Both the position numbers and the translations under genes were made by a program. Below the pieces are notes generated by a model. It saw only the letters and a program-made list of their open reading frames with translations. It ran no database searches and was not told the DNA's origin. DNA of 59,493 bases, taken from Bacillota bacterium (GTDB taxonomy: Bacteria; Bacillota; Clostridia; Oscillospirales; Ruminococcaceae). Positions 18,610 through 27,217 of the stretch are shown here, piece by piece. The stretch spans positions 1 through 59,493 of the forward strand of contig JAKPUQ010000191.1 in the NCBI GenBank assembly GCA_029572815.1, given 5' to 3'. The stretch's first letter is position 1. Every line of letters starts with the position of its first letter.

Positions 18610-19971
18610 TTACAGGAAGATATACTTCAGTATGAACAATACAGCCAGAATGTACATAATTGGATTTATCTCCTTGCGCTTGCCGCATACCAGGTTGATG
18701 ACAACGTAGGAGATGACTCCGATGGAGATACCCTCGGATATGCTGTAGAACAGGGGCATTGCTATAACGCAGAGATATGCGGGGATAGCTGAGGTGTAGT
18801 TCTTCTCGTCCACTTTTATCTCGGAAACCGTGCTGAACATGAGGAAGCCTACCAGTATCAGTGCAGGTGCGGTTGCAAATGCGGGGATAGCGATGAAGAT
18901 AGGTGCCAGCAGCATCGATACAAGGAAAAGGACAGCGGTGGTGAGAGCAGTGAGACCTGTTCTTCCGCCTGCGGCAGCTCCTGCCGAGGACTCAACGAAA
19001 GTAGTTGTGGTGGAGGTTCCCAGAACAGCTCCTGCTGTGGTTGCAACGGCGTCTGCCATGAGGGCGGGTCTGATAGCGGGGAGCTTGCCTTCCTTGTCGA
19101 GAAGTCCAGCCTTGGTGCTTACACCTATGAGAGTGCCGAGAGTGTCGAAGAGGTCAACGAAGAGGAAGGAGAATATGACCACGATGAAGTTGAATACGCC
19201 CACCGAGTCGAAGTCCACGTTGAAGCACTGTCCGAAGGTGTCGCCCAGCTTTGTGAAGTCGGTCATGTGGAATGAGGGGATAAGCGTGAACGCGCCTGCG
19301 TCGGGGTCGGGAACGTATATGCCCGTCAGCTCGCAGATTATGCCAAGTATCCATGTGGCAAAGATACCGATGAGGATAGAGCCCTTTATCTTCTTGATGT
19401 AGAGGATAGCCATTATGAGGAGACCTACAACTGCCAGGATAGCACATATACCTGTGGTATGGATATTCTCGCGGAAGTTGGTAAGCTGTACAAGAGTAGC
19501 CGAGTCAACGGCAAGCCCTGCGTTCTGAAGTCCGATAAAGGCAATGAACAGACCGATACCTACGGACACCGCTCGTTTCAGCGAAAGGGGGATGGCGTCG
19601 AAAATGGCTTCCCTGACCTTTGTAAGCGACAGGATTATGAAGATGATACCCTCGATGAATACTGCCAGCAGGGCTACCTGCCAGGGGTATCCAAGGTTTC
19701 CGCAGACTGTGTACGCCATGTAGGCGTTGAGTCCCATACCTGCGGAGAGGGCGAAGGGAAGGTTTGCCATGAAAGCCATACAGGCTGTTCCTATGAAGGA
19801 GGCTATACAGGTCGCAAGGAGCACCGCAGTGGCGTCCATACCTGTTGTTGAGAGCACACTGGGGTTTACTGCCAGGATATAAGCCATGGTCATGAAGGTG
19901 GTGAGACCGGCGGCTATTTCGGTTTTGACATTGGTATTGCGTTCCCTGAGCTTGAATATCTTCTCAATCAT
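18610..19971 (-). CDS. NCS2 family purine permease (AzgA/PbuG-like)
   Basis: 453-aa membrane transporter for guanine, hypoxanthine or adenine with many hydrophobic segments. Signatures: EIAAGLTTFMTMAYILAVNP at the N terminus, GMGLNAYMAYTV, FLFVDLFDTLGTLIGVS and TTTTFVESSAGAAAGGRTGL, all of the AzgA subgroup. ATG 19971 follows GAGGTG by 6 nt; an ATG at 19992 overlaps hpt and lacks a good site. It lies directly downstream of hpt, so uptake of a base and its conversion to nucleotide are encoded together. Confidence 0.94.
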   Translation of the reverse strand: MIEKIFKLRERNTNVKTEIAAGLTTFMTMAYILAVNPSVLSTTGMDATAVLLATCIASFIGTACMAFMANLPFALSAGMGLNAYMAYTVCGNLGYPWQVALLAVFIEGIIFIILSLTKVREAIFDAIPLSLKRAVSVGIGLFIAFIGLQNAGLAVDSATLVQLTNFRENIHTTGICAILAVVGLLIMAILYIKKIKGSILIGIFATWILGIICELTGIYVPDPDAGAFTLIPSFHMTDFTKLGDTFGQCFNVDFDSVGVFNFIVVIFSFLFVDLFDTLGTLIGVSTKAGLLDKEGKLPAIRPALMADAVATTAGAVLGTSTTTTFVESSAGAAAGGRTGLTALTTAVLFLVSMLLAPIFIAIPAFATAPALILVGFLMFSTVSEIKVDEKNYTSAIPAYLCVIAMPLFYSISEGISIGVISYVVINLVCGKRKEINPIMYILAVLFILKYIFL

Positions 19972-19981
19972 TTTCTGCACC

Positions 19982-20545
19982 TCATTCCTCAAATTCAGCT
20001 ATATATGGGAGATTTCTGTAGAATTCTCCGTAGTCCAGACCGTAGCCGATAACAAAGTAATCGGGAATAGTGAACAGTGAGAGGTCCGCATTCAGCTCCA
20101 CAACGCGGCGGTCGGGCTTGTCCAGAAGGGTGATGACTCTCAGGGATCTGGGCTCTCTGACTCTCAGTATCTTTAGTATCTCATTGAGGGTGCGTCCCGT
20201 GTCGATGATGTCCTCAACGATTATGACATGATAGTCGCTGATATCGTGCTTGAGGTCCATGGTGATCTCAACGTGTCCCGAGGACTGAGTGCCCTCGAAA
20301 TAGCTCTTTGCCGCCATAAACTCTATCTCGCAGGGGACGGTCACCTGACGGCAAAGGTCTGCCATAAAGACGAATGCGCCCTTGAGAATGCTCACCAGCA
20401 GTATGGGCGAGCCGTCATATATCGAGTCGATATAGGCTCCTGCGTCCCTGAGGCGGGCGTTTATCTCCTCCTTAGAGATGATGACGCGCTTGACCTTGCT
20501 TTTCCATTCTTCTGTGCTGTCAAATTTCATAAGATTTTCCTCCAT
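19982..20545 (-). CDS. hpt: Hypoxanthine phosphoribosyltransferase
   Basis: Salvages hypoxanthine or guanine with PRPP. 187 aa. The PRPP loop is VIIVEDIIDTGRTL (about 107-120); SILKGAFVFMADL and LLDKPDRRV are further family motifs and FVIGYGLDY closes the active site. ATG 20545 follows GGAGGAAAATCTT; an ATG five codons in (MKFDS) is less well placed. First gene of a two-gene purine salvage operon. No purine riboswitch fits, as the predicted leader is only about 25 nt. Confidence 0.96.
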   Translation of the reverse strand: MEENLMKFDSTEEWKSKVKRVIISKEEINARLRDAGAYIDSIYDGSPILLVSILKGAFVFMADLCRQVTVPCEIEFMAAKSYFEGTQSSGHVEITMDLKHDISDYHVIIVEDIIDTGRTLNEILKILRVREPRSLRVITLLDKPDRRVVELNADLSLFTIPDYFVIGYGLDYGEFYRNLPYIAEFEE

Positions 20546-20577
20546 AGTTGTTATTACAGAAATACTATTCCATTATA

Positions 20578-20605
20578 ATTATATCATTTTGGTGAACATT
20601 GTCAA
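20578..20605 (-). promoter_or_regulatory. Consensus promoter of hpt
   Basis: Minus strand TTGACA (20605-20600), 16-nt spacer, TATAAT (20583-20578). Both hexamers are perfect. Confidence 0.85.
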
Positions 20606-20742
20606 TAAGTGAGGGGAGATCTTTTTTATTCCGCGATTTTAAGCCGTAAATTAAATAATGCCGTCTTTTCTGAAATATAGCCAAAGGGGGTAAACTACTA
20701 TTGTACAAATCAACAAATATTATCGTGAAATCTATGTTTATA

Positions 20743-20771
20743 TTTACAAATTCGGAAAAGCATGATATAAT
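20743..20771 (+). promoter_or_regulatory. Promoter of the pectinase gene
   Basis: TTTACA (20743-20748), 17-nt spacer, TATAAT (20766-20771). Transcription would begin near 20778, giving a ~120-nt leader with complementary GGAGCTG (20816-20822) and CAGCTCC (20849-20855). Confidence 0.75.
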
Positions 20772-20897
20772 TATGGTGTATAGGTGTATATTCTGAGGCT
20801 TCTCTTTCCCTGTGGGGAGCTGAGGCGTTACACCGCTATTTTTCAGGCAGCTCCGCCTTAGGCAGCGGACTGCGGCGTATTGAAAAGGAGTAAAAAC

Positions 20898-23800
20898 ATG
20901 AAAACCAGAACAGAAAAGCTCACCTTGCAGCTTCTGGCTCTTGTCTCTGCCCTTGCGGTCTTTCTGGCAGCACTTTCGGTGTTCCCGACACTGAGAGCTG
21001 CGGCGGCAGGAACAGACCTCTATGTAGGCTATCCGGGCAGAAGCAACAACTTCTCAACAGTTCAGGCGGCTGTTGACAAGGCTGCAACCCTCAGCCCCTC
21101 ATCGGAGCAGAACCGCGTGACCATTCACATCGCTCCCGGTACCTACCGTCAGCAGGTCATCGTCCAGACACCCTATGTCTCATTCGTAAATGACGAGCCC
21201 TCAAAGGGCGACGTTGTGCTCACCTGGTACTATGGTATCGGTTATAAGTACTACAGCGCCAACTCCAAGGGCTATTACGACGGCAATCTTGCAGCCTCAA
21301 AGAGCGGCAAGAACGTTTCCAACTACCGCTGGGGCGCTACCGTACAGCTCTGGCCAAAGGCTACATACTTCAAAGCCGAGAACATCGTCTTTGAGAATTC
21401 CTTCAACCGCTACATCACTCAGGAGGAGCTGGCAGACGGCGTTGAGTGTACCAATGAGACCCTCAAGGTACAGCGATACAACGGCGTTGACGTAAAGTCA
21501 AAGGCTTATACGGAGCGTGCGGCAGCTCTCTCCGTGGACACAGGCTATGCGGAGTTCCTGAACTGCAAGTTCCTGTCGAGCCAGGATACTCTCTATACAG
21601 GCGGCTCTCCCCAGTACTATAAGAACCGCCTCATCGAGGGTCAGACAGACTATATATTCGGCGGAAGCAACGCTGTTTTCGATAACTGTGAGCTCCGCTG
21701 GAAGGGCTACAGCAGCGGCTCTGTAGGCGGCTACATCACCGCCGCAAGAGAGCAGGGCAGCCCCTACACAGGCTATCTGTTCAAGGACTGCAAGGTAACT
21801 GCAAATCCCGACCTTACGGTAGTTGCAGGCTATCTCGGACGTCCCTGGGCTCAGAGCGCAAAGGTGCTGTTTGTGAATACTACTCTCCAGAACGGCAATA
21901 TGATAACCCCGGCAGGCTGGTACTCAATGAGCGGCGTTCAGCCCGAGACCGTTGACGGCTTCAAGGAGAACGGCACAAAGCTCACAAACGGTCAGAAGGT
22001 GGACCTCTCGCAGCGCAAGGGTCATACTGTATCTGACAGCGATGCTGCAAACATCAACATCAAGAACTATCTCAACAACTGGACGCCCACATTCCTTGAC
22101 GGCTCCGGCAGCAGCGGTCAGCAGCCCCAGCAGCCCTCCGGCAATGTGGACGGAGCTATAAAGCTCTGCGGCGGCTGGTTCGAGGAAGCCTTCGTGGAGT
22201 TCGACAGCTCTAAGCTGGGCAATAATGTGAAGGCAAGCTACGCTCAGGCAGGAAGCTCCGACTATACCGCAGTTGACTCGCAGCTCATACGCGGTACAAG
22301 AGTCGATATTCCCGGACTCAAGGGCAATACCGAGTACAATATCAGCCTGACAGGCTCAAACGGCTCAGCCTCCTGCACAGTCAAGACAATGGCATTCGAC
22401 CGCAGCGGCTATGCTCACTGGAACACCTCCGACGGCGTGGGCGCTTACAACAGCGACGGTACTCTCAGGTCGGGAGCTACAGTCATATACGTCACCAACT
22501 CCAATAAGGACTCCATAACCTACGGCGGTCAGACGGGTCTTTACAATATCTTCTACAGCGGCAAGCCCAAGAACGTGGTATTCCGCATTATCGGCGGCAT
22601 TGACGTTCCTTCGGGCGCCAAGGCTAACGACGGCAAGCAGAACGACGGTTCATCCATGCTCTACCTTCAGAACGCCGAGAACGTAACTATCGAGGGTATC
22701 GGATACGATGCAAACCTCAATCAGTGGGGCTTCGAGATGAAGCGCAGCAAGGGCTGCGAGGTACGCAACCTGTGGCTGGGCAAGTACCCCGATGACGGTG
22801 TGTCCATGTCGGGAAGCTCCGATAACAAGTCCCTGCATATGTGGATACACAACAACACTATCGAAAAGGGCTACAACGCCTACGCAGGCAACGGCACCGT
22901 TGATGACGACAAGGCTGACGGCGACGGCTCACTGGATATAAAGTGGACGGAGTACGTTACAGTTTCCTACAACGTGTTCCAGGACTGCCACAAGACCTCT
23001 CTTGTAGGCGGCGGTACAAGCCATATGCAGGACTGGATAACCTACCACCACAACTGGTTCAACAATACCGAGTCCCGTAATCCCCGTGCGAGAAACGCAC
23101 ATATCCACAGCTACAACAACTACTTCTACAACAACAAGCAGTACGGAATAGGTGCTTCCTATAATTCAAAGGTGTTCTCAGAGGCTAATTACTATCAGAA
23201 TACCTACCTGCCTCTGGACGCTGTAAATATGGGCAGCGACGCTTATTCGGGAACTATAAAGTCCTACGCTGACAAGTTCGACGGCTGCAATATGGGAAGC
23301 GGTCTGGCTTACCAGACAGTAAACTCCCGCAATGACAAGGCTTATATCAACAACCTGAAATCGGGAGGAGACGGTTATGATAACTTCGATACCGACTCCT
23401 CAAAGATCTACGGAAGCTACAATGTTCAGTCCGCAGACGCTGCAAAGGCTGAAGTAATGGCTTACGCAGGACGTATGCAGAACAAGGCATACAACGCAGG
23501 TTCAGTATCACAGGGCGGCGAACCTGTTGTCATCGACCAGCCCATGAAGAGCACACTCATCGCTCGTCTCGACATAAAGGACGCAAGCTACGGTGCACAG
23601 TGGTCTATCGCTGAGAGCTTCGGCGTTGGCGACAAGGCATTCGGCGACCGCGAGCACGTTATCGCTTCTGTTCCTGCTGCAATAAGCGGCGGAGAGCATA
23701 TCATCACAGCCTGCAACTCCAAGAACACAGACTCCGACCTGGCAGTAATAACAGCTGCAAAGGACATCACGGTCTATGTGGCGCTTGATGAGAGAGTGAC

Positions 23801-24293
23801 AACTCCTCCCTCATGGCTGGGAAGCTTTACAAGAACAGGCGCTGTTGTGGAGATCAATGACAGCGAGGCGATCAGACCCTTTGATGTTTACGCAAAGGAG
23901 ATCAAGGCAGGAGAAACTCTCACTCTCGGCACTAACGGCATGAGCGGTGCCTGCATGAACTACACAGCATTTGTGGCAGAGACTCCCGCAGTCACAACCA
24001 CTACAACCACTACAACTACTACGACAACAACAACATCTACTACTACCGCGCCCGTACAGACAGGGCTTGCAGGCGATACCAACTGTGACGGTAAGGTTGA
24101 GCTTGCGGACGCTGTGCTCATAATGCAGTCCCTTGCAAATCCCGACAAGTACGGTATAGGCGGAAGCTACGAGAAGTGCCTCACCGATGATGGCAAGAGG
24201 AACGGCGATGTGGATAAGTCTACCGAGGGTCTTACCTCCAATGACGCACTTATGATACAGGAGTTCCTCCTCCACAAGATATCCTCACTGTAA
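20898..24293 (+). CDS. Pectin methylesterase (CE8) - pectate lyase (PL1) - dockerin enzyme
   Basis: 1131-aa secreted pectinase. ATG 20898 follows AAGGAG; the open frame begins 18 nt earlier without a site. Signal peptide 1-37. CE8 right-handed beta-helix (about 40-395): SSQDTLYTGG, QTDYIFGGS near 250 with a catalytic Asp, and YLGRPWAQSAKV near 314. A linker and a ~75-aa fibronectin-like region lead to PL1 (about 500-865): WIHNNTIEKG, DIKWTEYVTVSYN and RNPRARNAHIHSYNNYF near 726, the pectate-lyase substrate loop. Next a ~145-aa beta-rich domain (about 880-1030, with VYVALDERVTTPPSWL) that may bind carbohydrate; its family is uncertain. Then Thr linker and dockerin (1055-1131). Order fits consecutive chemistry: esterase exposes galacturonate, lyase cuts it. 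Confidence 0.95.
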   Translation: MKTRTEKLTLQLLALVSALAVFLAALSVFPTLRAAAAGTDLYVGYPGRSNNFSTVQAAVDKAATLSPSSEQNRVTIHIAPGTYRQQVIVQTPYVSFVNDEPSKGDVVLTWYYGIGYKYYSANSKGYYDGNLAASKSGKNVSNYRWGATVQLWPKATYFKAENIVFENSFNRYITQEELADGVECTNETLKVQRYNGVDVKSKAYTERAAALSVDTGYAEFLNCKFLSSQDTLYTGGSPQYYKNRLIEGQTDYIFGGSNAVFDNCELRWKGYSSGSVGGYITAAREQGSPYTGYLFKDCKVTANPDLTVVAGYLGRPWAQSAKVLFVNTTLQNGNMITPAGWYSMSGVQPETVDGFKENGTKLTNGQKVDLSQRKGHTVSDSDAANINIKNYLNNWTPTFLDGSGSSGQQPQQPSGNVDGAIKLCGGWFEEAFVEFDSSKLGNNVKASYAQAGSSDYTAVDSQLIRGTRVDIPGLKGNTEYNISLTGSNGSASCTVKTMAFDRSGYAHWNTSDGVGAYNSDGTLRSGATVIYVTNSNKDSITYGGQTGLYNIFYSGKPKNVVFRIIGGIDVPSGAKANDGKQNDGSSMLYLQNAENVTIEGIGYDANLNQWGFEMKRSKGCEVRNLWLGKYPDDGVSMSGSSDNKSLHMWIHNNTIEKGYNAYAGNGTVDDDKADGDGSLDIKWTEYVTVSYNVFQDCHKTSLVGGGTSHMQDWITYHHNWFNNTESRNPRARNAHIHSYNNYFYNNKQYGIGASYNSKVFSEANYYQNTYLPLDAVNMGSDAYSGTIKSYADKFDGCNMGSGLAYQTVNSRNDKAYINNLKSGGDGYDNFDTDSSKIYGSYNVQSADAAKAEVMAYAGRMQNKAYNAGSVSQGGEPVVIDQPMKSTLIARLDIKDASYGAQWSIAESFGVGDKAFGDREHVIASVPAAISGGEHIITACNSKNTDSDLAVITAAKDITVYVALDERVTTPPSWLGSFTRTGAVVEINDSEAIRPFDVYAKEIKAGETLTLGTNGMSGACMNYTAFVAETPAVTTTTTTTTTTTTTTSTTTAPVQTGLAGDTNCDGKVELADAVLIMQSLANPDKYGIGGSYEKCLTDDGKRNGDVDKSTEGLTSNDALMIQEFLLHKISSL

Positions 24294-24335
24294 GCAAAAA
24301 GCAGCTAAGGAATACGGATAACCGTATATAAGTTT

Positions 24336-24372
24336 TGCCCCTGAATGTTACATAGCACTCAGGGGCATTGTG
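24336..24372 (+). terminator. Terminator of the pectinase gene
   Basis: Stem TGCCCCTGA / TCAGGGGCA (24336-24344 with 24359-24367), 14-nt loop, followed by a weak T-rich stretch. Confidence 0.75.
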
Positions 24373-24404
24373 TTGCAAAGATAAATCATGATCTATCTTT
24401 GCAA
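24373..24404. repeat. Perfect 11-bp inverted repeat around AAATCATGATC
   Basis: TTGCAAAGATA (24373-24383) and TATCTTTGCAA (24394-24404) flank AATCATGATC, the core shared with other intergenic repeats here. The remaining stretch to 24500 holds short CACTAATCACTAATC-like runs and no gene. Confidence 0.6.
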
Positions 24405-24506
24405 CAACGTAAAATATAATCCGCAGAGGGCAGTGAATTGCCGACCACTGCTAATCACTAATCCTCGGCAACTAACCAATAATCACTGTAACTTACACAA
24501 AAATCA

Positions 24507-24535
24507 TTGACAAACTGCTCGTTTTAAGTTAAAAT
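24507..24535 (+). promoter_or_regulatory. Promoter of the antitoxin-like gene
   Basis: TTGACA (24507-24512), 17-nt spacer, TAAAAT (24530-24535); RBS AAGGAGA at 24563. Confidence 0.78.
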
Positions 24536-24577
24536 AGTAGTAAGGGGATCATTTTGTACCGGAAGGAGATCTTGCCC

Positions 24578-24847
24578 ATGATATCTATCAAGAATGAAGA
24601 CTTTTCCAATAATTATGAGCTCTTTGTAAAGCTCTGCTCTATCACTTCAGAACCCCTGAAGCTGGTAAACGAAAACTGTCAGGATATGATAGTCATGACC
24701 GCAGATGCCTTCGACCGACGTAAGAAAATGCTCGACCTCCGTGAGAAACTCCTCGGAACTGATGGTGAGGATATGCTGAATGCAAAGTCTGAGGACTTTT
24801 CAAGGCTTGGCAATATCCTTAATGAACTGGAAAAAAACGAGGAATAA
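24578..24847 (+). CDS. Small protein resembling a Phd/YefM-type antitoxin, without a toxin partner
   Basis: 89 aa from ATG 24578 (AAGGAGA upstream). The core EPLKLVNENCQDMIVMTAD followed by AFDRRKKMLDLREKLL has the spacing of Phd/YefM antitoxins, in which a beta-strand 'VIVMSxxxY' precedes a helix. No toxin-like ORF follows: the next gene is pspA with its own promoter. It may be an orphan antitoxin or transcription factor. The match is by pattern only. Confidence 0.6.
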   Translation: MISIKNEDFSNNYELFVKLCSITSEPLKLVNENCQDMIVMTADAFDRRKKMLDLREKLLGTDGEDMLNAKSEDFSRLGNILNELEKNEE

Positions 24848-24914
24848 TTTTGTAATAATGCGTTCACAAAGCCCTTTCATAAATGAAAATCAGATGAAAT
24901 CGGCAGCAAATTCC

Positions 24915-24943
24915 TTGACATATGTCCCGCTATGCCATATAAT
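24915..24943 (+). promoter_or_regulatory. Consensus promoter of the PspA gene
   Basis: TTGACA (24915-24920), 17-nt spacer, TATAAT (24938-24943), both perfect. I see no sigma-54 element, so phage-shock-type sigma-54 control is not indicated. Confidence 0.85.
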
Positions 24944-25006
24944 ATAGTCGTGGCACAAGGGGTGTGCCAGTGAAGCATTCTTACATGAAACAGGAGGATT
25001 ATAAAA

Positions 25007-25714
25007 ATGGGTGTATTTCAGAGATTAAGCGACCTTCTCAAGTCAAATGTAAACGACCTCATCGACAGAGCTGAGGATCCCGAGAAGATGGTAAAGCAGA
25101 TCATTATTGATATGCAGACAGAGCTCACTAAGGCTACCCAGAACTACGGCAAGGCTAAGGCAAGCGAGCGCCTGGCTGAAAAAAAGTACCTTGAGGCTCA
25201 GAAGATCTCCTCTGACTGGGAGGCTAAGGCTAAGATGGCTCTGGCCAAGGGCGATCAGGAGCTGGCTAAGCAGGCTCTGGCAAGAAAGGTCAAGGCTGAC
25301 GAGGATCTCAATAATTATAAGGAAATGTACGAGTCTATCTCTGCCCAGACCGAGGCTATCGGCGACCAGGTAGAGGTTCTCAGAGCTAAGCTGGAGGAGG
25401 CCAAGAGCCGTCAGGCTATGCTCATCGCACGTTCTCAGATGGCTGATACAAAGAAGAACCTGGCTAAGGCTGCAGGCGGCTTCGACGGAAACTCATCTAT
25501 GGAAAAGTTCCAGAAGATGGAGGAGAAGATCGAGCGCAAGGAGGCTGAGGCTGACGCTTTTACCGAAATCGCAGGCAATAACCTTGCAGGCGGCACAGGC
25601 GACGATCTGAGAGATTCATTCGAGAAGCTTGAGTCCGACGCTAAGGTGGACGCTGAGCTTCAGAGACTTATGGCTGAAATGAACGGAGGCGCTCCTGCAC
25701 AGGACGCCGAGTAA
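25007..25714 (+). CDS. pspA: PspA/IM30 family membrane-stress protein
   Basis: 235-aa ESCRT-III-like protein that binds stressed membranes. MGVFQRLSDLLKSNVNDLIDRAEDPEKMV is the standard start with the amphipathic helix, then almost continuous coiled coil with A/K/E heptads (about 25-185), FQKMEEKIERKEAEADAF and a short tail AELQRLMAEMNGG. Length and order match the family. RBS AGGAGG. The next small membrane protein lies 30 nt downstream and is probably cotranscribed. Confidence 0.94.
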   Translation: MGVFQRLSDLLKSNVNDLIDRAEDPEKMVKQIIIDMQTELTKATQNYGKAKASERLAEKKYLEAQKISSDWEAKAKMALAKGDQELAKQALARKVKADEDLNNYKEMYESISAQTEAIGDQVEVLRAKLEEAKSRQAMLIARSQMADTKKNLAKAAGGFDGNSSMEKFQKMEEKIERKEAEADAFTEIAGNNLAGGTGDDLRDSFEKLESDAKVDAELQRLMAEMNGGAPAQDAE

Positions 25715-25744
25715 TAAGGCAAATCTAAGCAAAGGAATTTTATT

Positions 25745-25918
25745 ATGAGCCGCAAGAACACTAATACCTATCCCGCAAAAAAAATGTTCAGAGATTCGCT
25801 GCCTGTACTGTGCGCGATATTTCTGGCGATCGTTTCCGTAGCATATATCCTCTTCCGCAGCTGGAGCAACAAGCTCTACTATGAGAAGTGGAAGGAATAT
25901 GAGGATTGCGGTATCTGA
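25745..25918 (+). CDS. Small single-pass membrane protein
   Basis: 57 aa: a polar N terminus MSRKNTNTYPAKK, one membrane helix PVLCAIFLAIVSVAYILF (about 20-37) and a charged end WKEYEDCGI. AAAGGAA precedes ATG 25745. Not recognised. Its place between pspA and a strong terminator suggests a role at the membrane together with PspA; this is inference. Confidence 0.7.
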   Translation: MSRKNTNTYPAKKMFRDSLPVLCAIFLAIVSVAYILFRSWSNKLYYEKWKEYEDCGI

Positions 25919-25967
25919 ATAAACATAAAGCTCTGATCTATTGGAAAGATACCAATACAGAAGTTCA

Positions 25968-26003
25968 GCCCCTGAACGTTTCAAGACGTTCAGGGGCATT
26001 ATG
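25968..26003 (+). terminator. Terminator after pspA and the small membrane gene
   Basis: Twelve-base-pair perfect stem GCCCCTGAACGT / ACGTTCAGGGGC (25968-25979 with 25986-25997), 6-nt loop, followed by ATTATGTTT. Confidence 0.85.
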
Positions 26004-26021
26004 TTTATTAATGTTACTGAG

Positions 26022-26152
26022 CTAAATTTTGATTTAAGTGAATAGTTGTGGAGTCGCCTGCGGCGACAGGATTTTAATAATGTGAGCGAAGCGAACACAT
26101 TAACTAAACACTAACCACTATGCACTAATCACTTTTAGCGTTTGCGCTAAAT
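26022..26152. repeat. Intergenic palindromic repeat, copy with GTCGCC hairpin
   Basis: Shares with the element at 42516 the ordered blocks TTGATTTAAG, GTTGTGGAGTCGCCTGCGGC, TGTGAGCGAAGCGAACACA and a TAGCG..CGCTAAATT hairpin. Each block is itself a palindrome (GTCGCC/GGCGAC, TGTG/CACA). Between blocks the sequence differs. It fills the gap between convergent genes. Confidence 0.75.
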
Positions 26153-26160
26153 TCCATTTT

Positions 26161-26646
26161 TTATAATTCGTGGTAATATGGGCAGATATTCTCGAAGCTG
26201 CCGTCCTTCATGCGGAAGCCCTTCGGTATGGTGCCAAGCTGCACAAATCCGAGGCGCTCGTAAAGGTGGCGGGCATGGATATTGCTCTCCACCACGGCAT
26301 TGAACTGCAAAACACCGAAGCCGTGGAGCTTTGCCTGCTCAAGGCAGTCAAGCACCAGCTTCTCACCGATATGGAGACCTCTGCTCGCACTGCTGACCGC
26401 ATAGCTGGCATTGCAGATATGTCCGCAGCGCCCCACGTTATTGGGGTGGAGTATATAAAGTCCCAGCACCTTTCCGTCAAGCCTTGCAACTCCGCAGTAT
26501 GTCTGGGCGGCAAAGAACTCCCGTCCACTGTTCTCATCCAAAAGCTCCTCCTGAGGAAAGGCAACGCCCTCCTCTACCACCTGATTCCATATCCTTATCA
26601 TGTCCGCAAGGTCGGCGGAGCTGTATTTTTCAACGCTTAAACCCAT
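26161..26646 (-). CDS. GNAT family N-acetyltransferase
   Basis: 161 aa. VSSASRGLHIGEKLVLDCLE is the acetyl-CoA-binding loop (R-G-L-H-I-G) and NIHARHLYERLGFVQLGTI the C-terminal GNAT motif. The IPKGFRMKDGSFENICPYYHEL ending recalls family members that acetylate small amines or antibiotics. It overlaps the upstream phosphatase gene by 17 nt and closes the polyamine cluster, so a polyamine substrate is possible but unproven. Confidence 0.88.
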   Translation of the reverse strand: MGLSVEKYSSADLADMIRIWNQVVEEGVAFPQEELLDENSGREFFAAQTYCGVARLDGKVLGLYILHPNNVGRCGHICNASYAVSSASRGLHIGEKLVLDCLEQAKLHGFGVLQFNAVVESNIHARHLYERLGFVQLGTIPKGFRMKDGSFENICPYYHEL

Positions 26647-27217
26647 TTTTGAACTCCTTTTTCACGATGAGAAGCTCCTCTTTTTCCACGCAGCGGCGTC
26701 CCTCAAAGCCCAGTCTGACGATATAGGGCATGAAGTCGATAAGGCGAAGGAAGCCCTCCAGCCCGAAGCTGTTGTCGTAGTAGTGGAGGATTGTACTGAG
26801 CGCTGTGCCGTGAGTACCGAGGATAATGCTCTCACCCTCATGGCTGTCCAGAACATCGTTTACTGCGGCGATATTTCTGTCCATAACGGACTGAAGGCAC
26901 TCGCCGTCGCTCTCGGAAAAGCTCAGGTCCTCCCAGCGCCTGCGGAACATATCCATGTTGTTGCTGTCCCTGCCGTTCATTCTCTCGCGGAGCCTTTCAT
27001 CGGTGTCGATAGTGAGACCGCGCTCCTCCGCAGCCTGCTTTATGGTATCATAGCTGCGCTTATAGGGGCTTGAAATTGCGTAGTCAAGGTGAATGTCCTT
27101 CATAGTACGGACAACCTCCGCAGTGTCACGAAGTCCCTCCTCAGTAAGAGGGCGGACCGCTGTATCTGCGCATGAATACTGAGGCTGTGCGTGTCGCACA
27201 AAATAGATATTGGTCAT
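26630..27217 (-). CDS. Histidine phosphatase (phosphoglycerate-mutase-like) family protein
   Basis: 195 aa. Catalytic YFVRHAQPQYS at 5-15 (RHG-type motif as RHA), SSPYKRSYDTIKQAAEERG with the second Arg, and LGTHGTALSTIL with the second catalytic His near 134. Cytosolic; substrate unknown. One nucleotide is shared with the nspC stop region (ATGA overlap). Confidence 0.92.
   Translation of the reverse strand: MTNIYFVRHAQPQYSCADTAVRPLTEEGLRDTAEVVRTMKDIHLDYAISSPYKRSYDTIKQAAEERGLTIDTDERLRERMNGRDSNNMDMFRRRWEDLSFSESDGECLQSVMDRNIAAVNDVLDSHEGESIILGTHGTALSTILHYYDNSFGLEGFLRLIDFMPYIVRLGFEGRRCVEKEELLIVKKEFKNGFKR

Noticed and set aside
20546..20640. Purine riboswitch before hpt
   Set aside because: The consensus promoter leaves only about 25 nt of leader, too short for an aptamer.
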